NCBI RefSeq assembly: GCF_904846155.1
Contig: NZ_CAJGZP010000001.1
Span: 2,480,001 to 2,544,000, forward strand
Length of the DNA stretch: 64,000 nt
Source: Psychrobacter fulvigenes
Lineage (GTDB): Bacteria > Pseudomonadota > Gammaproteobacteria > Pseudomonadales > Moraxellaceae
Reading direction: 5' to 3'
Part shown: positions 54,955 to 63,970 of the stretch, piece after piece
How positions within the stretch are numbered: the first letter of the stretch is position 1
How the letters are laid out: every line of letters begins with the position of its first letter
Made by a program: the position numbers and the translations under genes
Notes under the pieces: model-generated
Databases searched by the model: none
What the model saw: the letters and a program-made list of their open reading frames with translations, nothing else
Told to the model about the DNA's origin: nothing

Positions 54955-56814
54955 ATGAATGAGGCGTGCGCAGCTGATAGAGCAAGCTATAACGCTGATG
55001 ATGCTAGGCAAACAGACGTACTTATCATTGGTGCTGGCCTTGCAGGGTTAACGACCGCTTTAGCATTACCAAAATCGCTAAACGTAACCGTATTAAGTAA
55101 AGCGGCAATGGAAGTTTGCTCAAGTCATTACGCCCAAGGCGGTATCGCAGCCAGCCTAGATAAAAATGACTGCGTCGCTGATCATATCGCTGATACGCTC
55201 ATCGCTGGTGCAGGGCTATGTGAAACGGATAATACGGCTCATATCCTCAGTGCCGGTCAACAAGCTGTGCAGTGGCTATGCGAGCAAGGCGTGCCCTTTA
55301 CTCAGACTGCACAAACACACACTGCTAAAAAAGCCGCTGAGCAAACCTTAGATACAACCTCCATGGCATTAAATACTAGCGATTTGCATCTAACCAAAGA
55401 AGGCGGCCATGGCTGTAGGCGGGTTGCCCACGCTGATGATGCGACTGGTCGTCATATCATGCAAGCCTTGGTCATAAAAGCGCAGTCTGCGGCTAATATT
55501 ACCATCTTGCCCTACCATGAGGCGCTAAGCTTATTAAAAGACAATAGTGATAGCCAATGCCAAGGAGCACTCGTTTTTGATCATCATAATCAACGGCAAG
55601 TGACGTTCCATAGTCGTGCAGTCGTATTAGCCAGTGGCGGCTTAGGACAGCTGTTTAAACGTGCCAGCGCGCCAAATGTCTGTATTGGTGATGGGGTAAT
55701 GATGGCGTGGCAGGCAGGTTGCCGTCTCGCAAATTTGGAGTTTATCCAATTTCATCCAACAGGACTAGCACTGGACGACAGTAGCTTTTTGATATCCGAA
55801 GCCCTGCGCGGTGAAGGAGGACGGCTATATTGTCCTTTGACGGGCAAGCGATTTATGCTCGATATAGACGATCGTGCTGAGCTAGCGCCACGAGACATCG
55901 TCGCCCGTGCCATCGCTGAGCAAATTAATAATAATGGTTTGGGCTACGTGCATCTCGATGTCAGCCACTTGCCAGCCAAGTTTTTACAAGAGCATTTTCC
56001 GCAGATTTATCAGACACTATTAGACCTCGGTGTTGATATTACTACCGACCCTATTCCAGTCGCTCCTACTGCACACTATAGCTGTGGCGGCGTGGTCACT
56101 TGCGCTAATGGCTTAACAGATATCGCAGGGCTCTATGCCGCTGGTGAAGTCGCTTATACTGGTCTGCATGGTGCAAACCGCTTGGCCAGTAACTCTTTAT
56201 TAGAGTGTGTGGTGGTTGGGCGTCATATCGCTGCGCATTTGCCACGTTATTTGTCTGATAAGACTTGGAGCACGCCCAACCTTTTTGACACTCAAGCTAT
56301 CTCTCTCACAACACCTCTCTGTTCTGAGTCTGTCTCTGCTGCTGAAAACCTTACTACTAAAAACCTTGATGGCAATTTTGATGGTAGCTTTGATAGCAAT
56401 GCTAATATCGATATTGATAACATGACTGCTCAATTAAAAACCTTGATGAGTAGCCACATGGGTATTGTGCGTAGCGCTGAGCAGTTAGAAAGCGCCTTGG
56501 TTCAAATACAACAGTGGCAAGGGAGTATCCATACGCTACACATATCTGACAATCCTGCTTTGTTTAACGACTTGGCTCATTGGCAATTATCACGGCAATT
56601 ACAGCTGGCCTCTCTCATTGTGCAGTCAGCTTACCAACGCTATGAAAGCCGTGGCGGTCACTATCGACAGGATTATCCTACTCTAGCAACCGAGCCAAGG
56701 ATTAGTGTCATTGAGCCCTTGATAGCTACTAAGTTTGATAGTGAGAGCTTGCGATATGAGCTCGCAAACTCTACTGAAAGGACTGACGGGCTAAAACTGG
56801 CTGCTACTGTTTGA
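54955..56814 (+). CDS. nadB: L-aspartate oxidase NadB
   Basis: FAD enzyme making iminoaspartate for NadA. ATG 54955 comes one base after the nadA stop codon and gives 619 residues, longer than the usual 530-550; the upstream part of the frame overlaps nadA and is not used. VLIIGAGLAGLTTALAL (FAD), SHYAQGGIAA, HPTGLALDDSSFLISEALRGEGG, and GEVAYTGLHGANRLASNSLLECVVVGR are conserved. A low-complexity insert near residues 440-485 (Asp/Asn/Ser/Leu rich, ...NLDGNFDGSFDSNANIDIDN...) accounts for much of the extra length. Likely co-transcribed with nadA. Confidence 0.94.
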   Translation: MNEACAADRASYNADDARQTDVLIIGAGLAGLTTALALPKSLNVTVLSKAAMEVCSSHYAQGGIAASLDKNDCVADHIADTLIAGAGLCETDNTAHILSAGQQAVQWLCEQGVPFTQTAQTHTAKKAAEQTLDTTSMALNTSDLHLTKEGGHGCRRVAHADDATGRHIMQALVIKAQSAANITILPYHEALSLLKDNSDSQCQGALVFDHHNQRQVTFHSRAVVLASGGLGQLFKRASAPNVCIGDGVMMAWQAGCRLANLEFIQFHPTGLALDDSSFLISEALRGEGGRLYCPLTGKRFMLDIDDRAELAPRDIVARAIAEQINNNGLGYVHLDVSHLPAKFLQEHFPQIYQTLLDLGVDITTDPIPVAPTAHYSCGGVVTCANGLTDIAGLYAAGEVAYTGLHGANRLASNSLLECVVVGRHIAAHLPRYLSDKTWSTPNLFDTQAISLTTPLCSESVSAAENLTTKNLDGNFDGSFDSNANIDIDNMTAQLKTLMSSHMGIVRSAEQLESALVQIQQWQGSIHTLHISDNPALFNDLAHWQLSRQLQLASLIVQSAYQRYESRGGHYRQDYPTLATEPRISVIEPLIATKFDSESLRYELANSTERTDGLKLAATV

Positions 56815-56911
56815 GTTTAAAAAACCTTCTTTTTGTAGGTTGTTTTGTAGACTTTCAGCTCGAGAACTTATAGCATTCTAATACTCTAAAACCTTTGACC
56901 AGAGCCTAACC

Positions 56912-57853
56912 ATGATAGCTACAGATACGCTATTTGTGATCGGACTGATGACCATCGTTAGTATGGTTTGGAGCATGCTTGCTCTGCCGCGTTTGCGTGC
57001 TCGTTTGCCCACCATTTATCTGATTGCACGCTCATGGTGGTGGATGCTAGCACTGCTCTGTAGCTGCTATCTGCTTGCCAAGATATCTGATAAGAGTCAA
57101 TTCATCGATAATCAGCATCCTTATCAATGGCTCCTCGCTGCTTTTTTCATTGTCATTGGGCTGCGTGGTAGCTATGAGGTTAGCCGTCTTTGGCGCTCTG
57201 AGAGTAAAGCGCGACTGATTAGCAAGCTCCAAGCGCGCGGACTACAAGCGCATACGTTAGCCTTCGCTATTCCCCAAAGACATGGCACAGAAAAATATCG
57301 CTCAGAAGAACATCACACCGACCTGCAAGACAACCTTCAACCCTATATCTATCTGAATATTTTAGATGCATTATTTAGCGTCGCCTTCATTTTACTCATT
57401 GTCAGTTTGGTTTTTTTGCAGCAATTAACGTGGCATCGTGAACAATACGGCGTGTTACTGTTCGTATTATTTGCCAGTCAGTTTAATGATATCGCGCAAT
57501 ATTTATGCGGCAAGCTGCTCAAAGGTAGATTATTCAAACGTGGTCTTGCACCCAAAATAAGCCCCAATAAAAGTATTGAAGGCGCTGTCTTTGGGAGTTT
57601 GTTATCCGCCCTCTTGGCAACATTACTGGGAATTTGGTTGACGCCGTTTAGCTGGTGGGTATGCCTGCTTGCCGCCTATATGCTCGCAGTCAGCGGTATC
57701 ACTGGCGACTTATTAGAATCAGCGTTCAAACGTCAACACGGGGTAAAAGATACTGGTACTTTATTGGCGGGACATGGTGGCGTGCTTGATAGAATAGATA
57801 GCTTACTGATTGGCGTGCCTTTATTTACCCTATTGTATTGGGCTCTAGGTTAG
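56912..57853 (+). CDS. CdsA-family phosphatidate cytidylyltransferase paralogue
   Basis: 313-residue polytopic membrane protein. The CDP-diglyceride synthetase signature is present near the C terminus: SAFKRQHGVKDTGTLLAGHGGVLDRIDS (KR, KD and GHGG with the two Asp). SPNKSIEGAVFGSLLSALL is the second conserved part. It would make CDP-diacylglycerol from phosphatidate and CTP. The place away from the usual dxr/bamA context suggests a second copy (YnbB-like) rather than the essential cdsA, but the rest of the genome is not visible. Confidence 0.85.
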   Translation: MIATDTLFVIGLMTIVSMVWSMLALPRLRARLPTIYLIARSWWWMLALLCSCYLLAKISDKSQFIDNQHPYQWLLAAFFIVIGLRGSYEVSRLWRSESKARLISKLQARGLQAHTLAFAIPQRHGTEKYRSEEHHTDLQDNLQPYIYLNILDALFSVAFILLIVSLVFLQQLTWHREQYGVLLFVLFASQFNDIAQYLCGKLLKGRLFKRGLAPKISPNKSIEGAVFGSLLSALLATLLGIWLTPFSWWVCLLAAYMLAVSGITGDLLESAFKRQHGVKDTGTLLAGHGGVLDRIDSLLIGVPLFTLLYWALG

Positions 57854-57925
57854 GCAGGCTTTTGGATATAAATAAGTCTAGCCAAGACGGACTTTAATCA
57901 ATGCATCATAAAAAACCGACAACCA

Positions 57926-58726
57926 CTAAAGGCTTTTATCAAGTTTGCTCCGTAGCAACCAATTTAACATGGGTTTGGGCAACTGGTTAAGTGCGCGAGT
58001 GATATAGCGCATTGAGCGCGGAAACACTGCCAACCCAACATCATCGGCAAGCGCCTGCATCGTGTATCTAACGGCAGTTTGGATGCTGATGATAAAAGGC
58101 TTATGACTGGCATCACCCCCATTTAAATCACGTAATGCTTGAGTATCGATATAGCCTGAGGCAATGCAAGTCACTTGGATATCGTAAGGAGCGAGAGCAC
58201 AGCGATAGGCACTGGCAGTCGCGATCATTGCGCGCTTACTCTTTGCATAAAGGCTCGAGTAAGGATAGTCGATGATACCCGCAATTGAGGCGATACAGAC
58301 AAGGCTTGGCTTTATGGAACCCACTCCTGTATTTGCTTCAACCTGCTGCATTAACTGTGCACTTGCCCACATAAAGACATACTCAAAGGCCTGCAGATTG
58401 ATGGCCAGCATCTGAGTACTGGTCGCTTTATCAAGCTGCTGTACACGCTCATTGAAATAACTGCCTGCACTATAGATAAGTCGCTGAAACTGGCTAGCTG
58501 ACAATGTATTCAGTAACGTTTGGCGCTGGGTAAAATCCGTCAAATCACAGTGATGAGTGGTGATATCAGGATGCTGAGCATTGATACGATCAATTTTGGC
58601 CTGATTATGACCGACAACACTCACTTGCCAGCCCAACTGCTGGTGCGCTAAAGCAAGCGCCAATCCTAGCCCACTGGTGCCGCCAATGACAATCACGTGC
58701 GCTCGATTATTCTTTTTATCATTCAT
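57926..58726 (-). CDS. Short-chain dehydrogenase/reductase
   Basis: 266-residue classical SDR. Cofactor loop GGTSGLGLALALAHQQ near the start, NAG-like YSAGSYFNE in place of the usual NAG motif, active-site S and YAKSK (YxxxK) in SSLYAKSKRAM, and an extra C-terminal hydrophobic tail (FPRSMRYITRALNQLPKPMLNWLLR). The tail and overall pattern resemble membrane-associated lipid-type reductases such as the 3-ketosphinganine group, but the substrate is not proven. Convergent with the CdsA paralogue. Confidence 0.82.
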   Translation of the reverse strand: MNDKKNNRAHVIVIGGTSGLGLALALAHQQLGWQVSVVGHNQAKIDRINAQHPDITTHHCDLTDFTQRQTLLNTLSASQFQRLIYSAGSYFNERVQQLDKATSTQMLAINLQAFEYVFMWASAQLMQQVEANTGVGSIKPSLVCIASIAGIIDYPYSSLYAKSKRAMIATASAYRCALAPYDIQVTCIASGYIDTQALRDLNGGDASHKPFIISIQTAVRYTMQALADDVGLAVFPRSMRYITRALNQLPKPMLNWLLRSKLDKSL

Positions 58727-58847
58727 AGTATTAATGGCTTTATCCTTACAATGCTGATTTGGGAGTTATGGCCGCTTTTATCAGCTGTAATTCCACCTTG
58801 ATATGATACAATCGTCGGCTTGTTAAAAACTGACGAGTCTGCCGACC

Positions 58848-59759
58848 ATGGAAAGCCTAGTTACCCTTGTTCTGGTATTAATGCCAATGTTTATTGGCTT
58901 TGCCATCCCTTCTAATCCCAAAATGACTAAGCTTGCCGATAAGGGTCTGTCTTATTTGGTTTATGTCATCTTAACTCTCATCGGTATTGAGCTGTCACAG
59001 GTCGAAGGTCTGGGTAGTCAAATAGGCGAAATCGCCCTTTATGTCACTATCCTATCGATTTTGACGATTGGTAGTGGCCTGTTTGCGCTTATGCTTTTTG
59101 ATTACTGGCGTCCATGGCAGGCAAAGAAGCCGAGCGTCAAGTCTAAAGAGCATCGCGTCAGTATCCGTGGCAGCTTGGCACAAGTGATTTGTGTGGTGAT
59201 TGGCATGGTGATTGGCTACTTCTTGCCAGTAGATTATATGCCACCTGACAACACCATGACGGCTATGCTGATGATATTAATACTGCTGGTCGGTATTGGG
59301 TTAAAAGGCTCAGGGATTACCCTCAAAGAAGTGCTGCTCAATAAACGCGGCGTTGAGATGAGTATTATCTTTACCCTCTCGATATTGGTTGGCGGGCTGA
59401 TCTTTGCGCTGATGTTCAGCGATGTGTCATGGACAAAAGGCTTGGCACTGGCATCAGGGTTTGGTTGGTATTCACTATCAGCGATTATCATGACCGATGC
59501 TTATGGTGCCGTTTGGGGCAGTGTGGCGCTATTTAATGACTTGGTACGTGAGTTTTTTGCATTGATATTTATTCCCGTCTTTATGCGCAAATATCCATCA
59601 GCTGCGGTCGGTCTTGGCGGCGCGACCAGTCTTGACTTTACCCTGCCTATTATTCAACAATCTGGTGGTCTAAAAGTCGTGCCACTGGCGATTAGCTTTG
59701 GCTTTATTATTAATATCGTCTCGCCAATTCTGATGGTAGTGTTTTCGGCGTTGGGGTAA
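58848..59759 (+). CDS. lysO: LysO-type lysine exporter (YbjE/DUF340 family)
   Basis: 303-residue inner-membrane protein with about eight helices. LSYLVYVILTLIGIELSQVE, GMVIGYFLPVDYMP, ...GFGWYSLSAIIMTDAYGAVWGSVALFNDLVREFFALIFIPVFM are the conserved LysO stretches, and GGATSLDFTLPIIQQSGG is the typical end. E. coli LysO exports L-lysine. The gene is complete and isolated. Confidence 0.88.
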   Translation: MESLVTLVLVLMPMFIGFAIPSNPKMTKLADKGLSYLVYVILTLIGIELSQVEGLGSQIGEIALYVTILSILTIGSGLFALMLFDYWRPWQAKKPSVKSKEHRVSIRGSLAQVICVVIGMVIGYFLPVDYMPPDNTMTAMLMILILLVGIGLKGSGITLKEVLLNKRGVEMSIIFTLSILVGGLIFALMFSDVSWTKGLALASGFGWYSLSAIIMTDAYGAVWGSVALFNDLVREFFALIFIPVFMRKYPSAAVGLGGATSLDFTLPIIQQSGGLKVVPLAISFGFIINIVSPILMVVFSALG

Positions 59760-59785
59760 GTATAATTTAAATAATTAGCTATTAC

Positions 59786-60427
59786 TTAAAACTCGATACA
59801 TATATTTGAATTTGAGTCGTCTGGATAGTTGTAGGCTATTTCAGGCTCCATAGCTAGTCCATAAACTCGGCGATTCATGGCTTTACCCTCTTCAGTATCA
59901 GAAGATGCAATAGGCGCGTCATCACCGCAATCAAAAGTACTTAAACGATCAGCGTCAATTTGATGCTTTAGTAGTAAGTAGTTTTTGATCATCAGCGCTC
60001 TATTTTTGGCTAAAGAATTTAACCCTCCATTAACTTCATCTTCTGAAGTATGGGCTTCGATTCTAAAAGTGGACGTATCATACTCCTTCATTTTTGTTGC
60101 TACTCTATCAAGCTCAAGCTGATACTCTTTTGATAACTCACTGCTGCCCTTGGCAAAAAAGGCACGATATTCCATTTTTAGACCTACCCCAGGCATCGTA
60201 AAAGGGCAGCCTCTGTCATCTACCATTACGTTTTCTGGCGTATTTGGGCACTGATCTAATTTATCAGGAACGCCATCACCATCTGAATCAATCTCTGCTT
60301 GCATTGTTCTGATATTTTCATATTGGGGTACATCTTTAGACGATGCGATTGTAATAGTCTGGCAGCCGGTTAGAGTTATAGATGCTGCTAACAAAAAAAT
60401 GCTGTAGAATTTCAGTTTCGTAGTCAT
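59786..60427 (-). CDS. OmpA-like peptidoglycan-binding lipoprotein A
   Basis: 213-residue envelope lipoprotein: lipobox LTGC (Cys near residue 22), a TSP3/calcium-type repeat DSDGDGVPDKLDQCPNTP (about 49-66), and an OmpA-like C-terminal domain (LAKNRALMIKNYLLLKHQIDADRLSTF, ...AMNRRVYG). The OmpA domain would bind diaminopimelate of peptidoglycan. Shares an unusual stretch CGDDAPIASSDTEEG with the second lipoprotein at 62037-62651, so the two are paralogues. They flank the membrane protein at 60517-61713. Confidence 0.82.
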   Translation of the reverse strand: MTTKLKFYSIFLLAASITLTGCQTITIASSKDVPQYENIRTMQAEIDSDGDGVPDKLDQCPNTPENVMVDDRGCPFTMPGVGLKMEYRAFFAKGSSELSKEYQLELDRVATKMKEYDTSTFRIEAHTSEDEVNGGLNSLAKNRALMIKNYLLLKHQIDADRLSTFDCGDDAPIASSDTEEGKAMNRRVYGLAMEPEIAYNYPDDSNSNICIEF

Positions 60428-60516
60428 TGTTTATCTTCCCTAATGTAGTAAAAATCCTGATCTAAGTTATGCCCAATGACTAGCGGCTACGTAACAATTT
60501 TGCAAAAATATACGTT

Positions 60517-61713
60517 TTAAGCCATCACTAGCTCTTTTTCTACCTGACAAACCCTATCATGCCACTCAATAAAATCACTGATAGCAGCTGGCGCGGGTTC
60601 GCTATTACCAACTTCCCTACCTTTAAAACTCTCAATATAACGGCAAGCGCGATAGCCTTTTGCAAAGCTCTCATAATCAGCAACCCACTGCTTGCGTGCA
60701 GTTAAAGCAGCCTGTTGTGCATTATCATAACTGAATTCAGGGCTGCCATCATCAGCGAACCAAAACTCTTTAGCAGGGATGCTTTTTTCCAACATACGCT
60801 GTTCGTTGACCTCAGCCATGCGCCACGGCTTGGCAGTGAGCCGCGCTCGAAAGCACTGCTGTGCCTGACTCAGACGCACATAATTGTCATCGGCATGGAA
60901 GTACTCAAACCACTCTGCTACTAACTCATCACTTGGCGCGATGGTATCGTGAGTGGCAATAATGCGAAAGCCTGCAGGCGTCTCATACAAACGGAAGCGC
61001 TCTTTTGGATGTTTGACAACTCGCTTTTGTAGTCGCTCAGTCATATAAGGCAGCAACGAGGCGATATCATCAGCATATTTTTGCGCGCGTGCTTTGTCTC
61101 TTTGGCTGGCTTGTTGCCACAAATAAGCAGTCACACCAATCATAACCACCAATAGCCATAACCATGACAATCCGAGCCAAGCGATGACACTGGCGATAAG
61201 TATAAACACCAGTACAAAAAACCACACTTTTAACTTCGGCGAAGGCTGGCTTTGATTGCTTATTAATACAGTCATATAGCCATGACTACCATAGCTATCA
61301 GGATAATTGTGGTGCAATAATTCATCATTATCGACATCAATGATGGCGATGTTATCAACGTTAGCGACCTGCGCGCCATAGCTATTACGCGTAGTGATAA
61401 CCTGCGTTTGGTATGATGAGCTGTCAGATAAATCTGAGCTAGGAAAAGTTTGCTCAGAGATGATTTGCTCACGAATGGGAATGCCGTTACTTGCGTTATA
61501 CTCTTCCCTGCGTTCACGGCGTACGATATCCTCACCTGCCAGCCAACGATTATGCGCCTCAGTCACACGCGTTCTAGCATGGTTTAATGCTTCGCTTTGA
61601 CTGATATCTGACCAGCCATAACGCTTGATGGTGGCTTGCTTAACTGCGCTATCAGAGGTTGCCGATGATTTAAAGCGCTGCTTATACTGCGCCCAGTATT
61701 TGGGGATGAGCAT
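60517..61713 (-). CDS. Hypothetical membrane protein between two OmpA-like lipoproteins
   Basis: 398 residues; family not recognised. Two close hydrophobic helices lie near residues 163-200 (VWFFVLVFILIASVIAWLGLSWLWLLVVMIGVT), separating an N-terminal polar half from a C-terminal conserved-looking half. The C-terminal half has ERFRLYETPAGFRIIATHDTI, YVRLSQAQQCFRARLTAKPWRM, and RACRYIESFKGREVG. Pattern and cysteine spacing resemble an uncharacterised family I have seen in other Gammaproteobacteria, without a known role. It is on the same strand as both lipoproteins, but with gaps of 89 and 323 bases. Confidence 0.7.
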   Translation of the reverse strand: MLIPKYWAQYKQRFKSSATSDSAVKQATIKRYGWSDISQSEALNHARTRVTEAHNRWLAGEDIVRRERREEYNASNGIPIREQIISEQTFPSSDLSDSSSYQTQVITTRNSYGAQVANVDNIAIIDVDNDELLHHNYPDSYGSHGYMTVLISNQSQPSPKLKVWFFVLVFILIASVIAWLGLSWLWLLVVMIGVTAYLWQQASQRDKARAQKYADDIASLLPYMTERLQKRVVKHPKERFRLYETPAGFRIIATHDTIAPSDELVAEWFEYFHADDNYVRLSQAQQCFRARLTAKPWRMAEVNEQRMLEKSIPAKEFWFADDGSPEFSYDNAQQAALTARKQWVADYESFAKGYRACRYIESFKGREVGNSEPAPAAISDFIEWHDRVCQVEKELVMA

Positions 61714-62036
61714 GGGTTTTGCCTTTTACTCTCAATATTCATAGTAATTTTTTGTGTGTTTGCTAAAAAATATAACATGCCTTATTTTTATATGGTAATA
61801 TAGATATCAATATGACCGTAACCTCTGCTTTTGCAAGTGGCGGTTCTCTATTTATAGCTTCTTGTTTTCTCTGCATCAATTCATATTATTGCCATAAGAC
61901 CCAATCTTCTATATTCACCGTTAGACCAAAGTCTGCAAGTTTAACAGTATCCTCATGTACAGTAGAAAACTCGTTTAATAAACTTTTAAAGCGTTGATTT
62001 CAACCAAATGCGTACACCAAGCCTATCTTTGCCATT
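61714..62036. other. Non-coding gap before the unknown membrane protein
   Basis: 323 bases, AT-rich. A 61-codon plus-strand frame at 61812-61997 has no recognisable motif or good ribosome site and is not called. The promoter of the 60517-61713 gene should lie here. Confidence 0.5.
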
Positions 62037-62651
62037 TTATTCTAAAATTTCTTTACAGTTTACTAAAGTATCATTGTATCTATCTCGCGCTGATATCCAA
62101 CCAAATACTCGCTGATTCATGGTTGCACCCTCCTCAGTATCATTACGAGCAATTGGATCATCAGAACTACAATTAAAGGTTCGGACTCTATTTGCTGGCA
62201 AGCCAAGATTAACCAAATAGTCTTTGATACTTTGCGCGCGAGCACCTGCTAATGAGACAGGTATTAATTGCTGAGACGAGTCTTTGATATGTGCAACCTT
62301 GTTATCAACGGATTGTTGTTCGATTTTAGAAGTATGGCCTTGGACAAAAAGCGTCAGATTAGAACAGCGAGCCGCGAACTCTATAATCTTGTTTAACTCT
62401 GAAACGTACTTATCTTTTATTTCAGCGCTATCTCTATCGAAAAATACTCGCAACTCCATGGATAACATATCCTCCAAAGTCACCGTCATAGGTTTACCAT
62501 TTTTATCAACAGGTGGCGGCTCAGCTATGCAGGTGGAAGGCACTAAAGTTTCTTGGCTAATACTATTGCCTACAGTCGCTGATTGACATCCTGATACTAA
62601 GCCTATAATTAATAAAGCAATAGTGACTTTTGTTGCTCCAAACTTAGTCAT
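62037..62651 (-). CDS. OmpA-like lipoprotein B
   Basis: 204-residue paralogue of the lipoprotein at 59786-60427. Lipobox VSGC (Cys near 22), no TSP3 repeat, then an OmpA-like domain: MLSMELRVFFDRDSAEIKDKYVSEL, FVQGHTSKIEQQ, LAGARAQSIKDYLVNLGLPANRVRTFNC and TMNQRVFGW. The shared CSSDDPIARNDTEEG segment ahead of the last helix is typical of this pair. It likely tethers the outer membrane to peptidoglycan. Confidence 0.82.
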   Translation of the reverse strand: MTKFGATKVTIALLIIGLVSGCQSATVGNSISQETLVPSTCIAEPPPVDKNGKPMTVTLEDMLSMELRVFFDRDSAEIKDKYVSELNKIIEFAARCSNLTLFVQGHTSKIEQQSVDNKVAHIKDSSQQLIPVSLAGARAQSIKDYLVNLGLPANRVRTFNCSSDDPIARNDTEEGATMNQRVFGWISARDRYNDTLVNCKEILE

Positions 62652-62716
62652 AGAGTATTCCTAATTAGTGATAGTAAATCACACTATATCTAACGTATCT
62701 TTTTAAGAAAAACACC

Positions 62717-63970
62717 CTAGACCCCACTTGCCTGCTTGGCAAACAGGCGCATCAAGGGTTTAATTTTGCTGACGCGATACATACCTTCATTGCGAAGTTG
62801 TTGGATGGGACGCATTTGAGCAAGCGAGCCTGCAAACAGCCAATTAAGCGCCGAAAAACTGTGCATCATCATGCTATTATGCGGACGACGCAGACGCTCA
62901 TAGCTACGCAAGGTTTGGTTCGTACCCCACAGTTTGTTGCCACTGCGCGCATAGTCATGGGTGAGTTGTTCACTTAATGCCTTCACATCGAGCATGCCCA
63001 AATTCAGCCCCTGACCTGCCAGCGGATGCACGCCATGTGCCGCATCACCGATTAATACTAAGTTATCCGCGACGTAGCTTTTTGCTTGCTGCGCTGCTAA
63101 TGGAAAGCTGGCGATTGATTCAATGTCGCGGATAGCACCCAGCTCATAATTGCTGGCAGCAGCCAATTTATCAGCGATATAGCGCGGCGTTTCTTCCAAC
63201 AATGCCAATGCTTGGTTGCGTGGCAGTGTCCATACAATCGACTGCCAATGTTGTGGATTGGCCTTGTCCTCATCAGTGATATCGGCTAACGGTAATAACG
63301 CTAGCGTCCCAGTAGGTAGCATGGCTTGCCGAGCAGTCGCTCGGTGCGGCTTGTCGGTTTGAATGGCACAACAAATCGCCGTTTGCTTATAATCAAGCGT
63401 ATCCAGCTCAATTCCTGCCTGCTGGCGCACAAACGAGCCGCGGCCATCCGCACCGACTAACAGACGCGCATCAATAACCGCACCCTCCTCTAACGTCACG
63501 CGGTAGCCTTGTTCTGTCCCCAACCAATCCATATCGACTACTTTTTGCCCAGCGATGACGGTCAGATAGTCACTGACATCATCCTCAGAGAGACGCTGCG
63601 ATAATGCATACTCAATAACTGCAGGCTCAACCATGCTCCCAAGCAGTTCTGGCGTACTGCTTTCACTATCACCAAATAATAGCTCGCCCATACCGTTCAG
63701 TTGCCATACCTGCATTTGTGAATAGTCGGCCTTACGCCCAGATAGCGCAATCTTTTGCCAAGCGCCCACGTCTTTGAGTAAGTTTATACTGGCTAGGCTA
63801 AGCGCATAAACACGGGCATCGCGCCTGCTTAGTACTGCTTGCCACCCTAACTCATCACGTGCAGGCCGTGCATCAATCAAAGTCACGGGCATTTTGGCTT
63901 GCGCCAGTTTTAGAGCCAGCGTCGCACCGACGATACCGCTGCCAATAATGAGCGTATGGTTGTTTTTCAT
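62717..63970 (-). CDS. UbiH/UbiF/COQ6-family FAD monooxygenase
   Basis: Aromatic-ring hydroxylase of ubiquinone synthesis. The 417-residue protein has the FAD dinucleotide loop GSGIVGATLALKLAQ, LVGADGRGSFVRQQAGI (DG motif), and LIGDAAHGVHPLAGQGLNLGMLDVKAL (GD motif and family signature), which together are typical of UbiH, UbiF, UbiI and VisC. Which ring position it hydroxylates (C5, C1 or C6) cannot be decided here. It is complete; upstream sequence continues to the window edge. Confidence 0.88.
   Translation of the reverse strand: MKNNHTLIIGSGIVGATLALKLAQAKMPVTLIDARPARDELGWQAVLSRRDARVYALSLASINLLKDVGAWQKIALSGRKADYSQMQVWQLNGMGELLFGDSESSTPELLGSMVEPAVIEYALSQRLSEDDVSDYLTVIAGQKVVDMDWLGTEQGYRVTLEEGAVIDARLLVGADGRGSFVRQQAGIELDTLDYKQTAICCAIQTDKPHRATARQAMLPTGTLALLPLADITDEDKANPQHWQSIVWTLPRNQALALLEETPRYIADKLAAASNYELGAIRDIESIASFPLAAQQAKSYVADNLVLIGDAAHGVHPLAGQGLNLGMLDVKALSEQLTHDYARSGNKLWGTNQTLRSYERLRRPHNSMMMHSFSALNWLFAGSLAQMRPIQQLRNEGMYRVSKIKPLMRLFAKQASGV

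Noticed and set aside
61812..61997. Small plus-strand frame of 61 codons in the gap before the unknown membrane protein
   Set aside because: No Shine-Dalgarno, no recognisable motif, and composition like the surrounding non-coding DNA.
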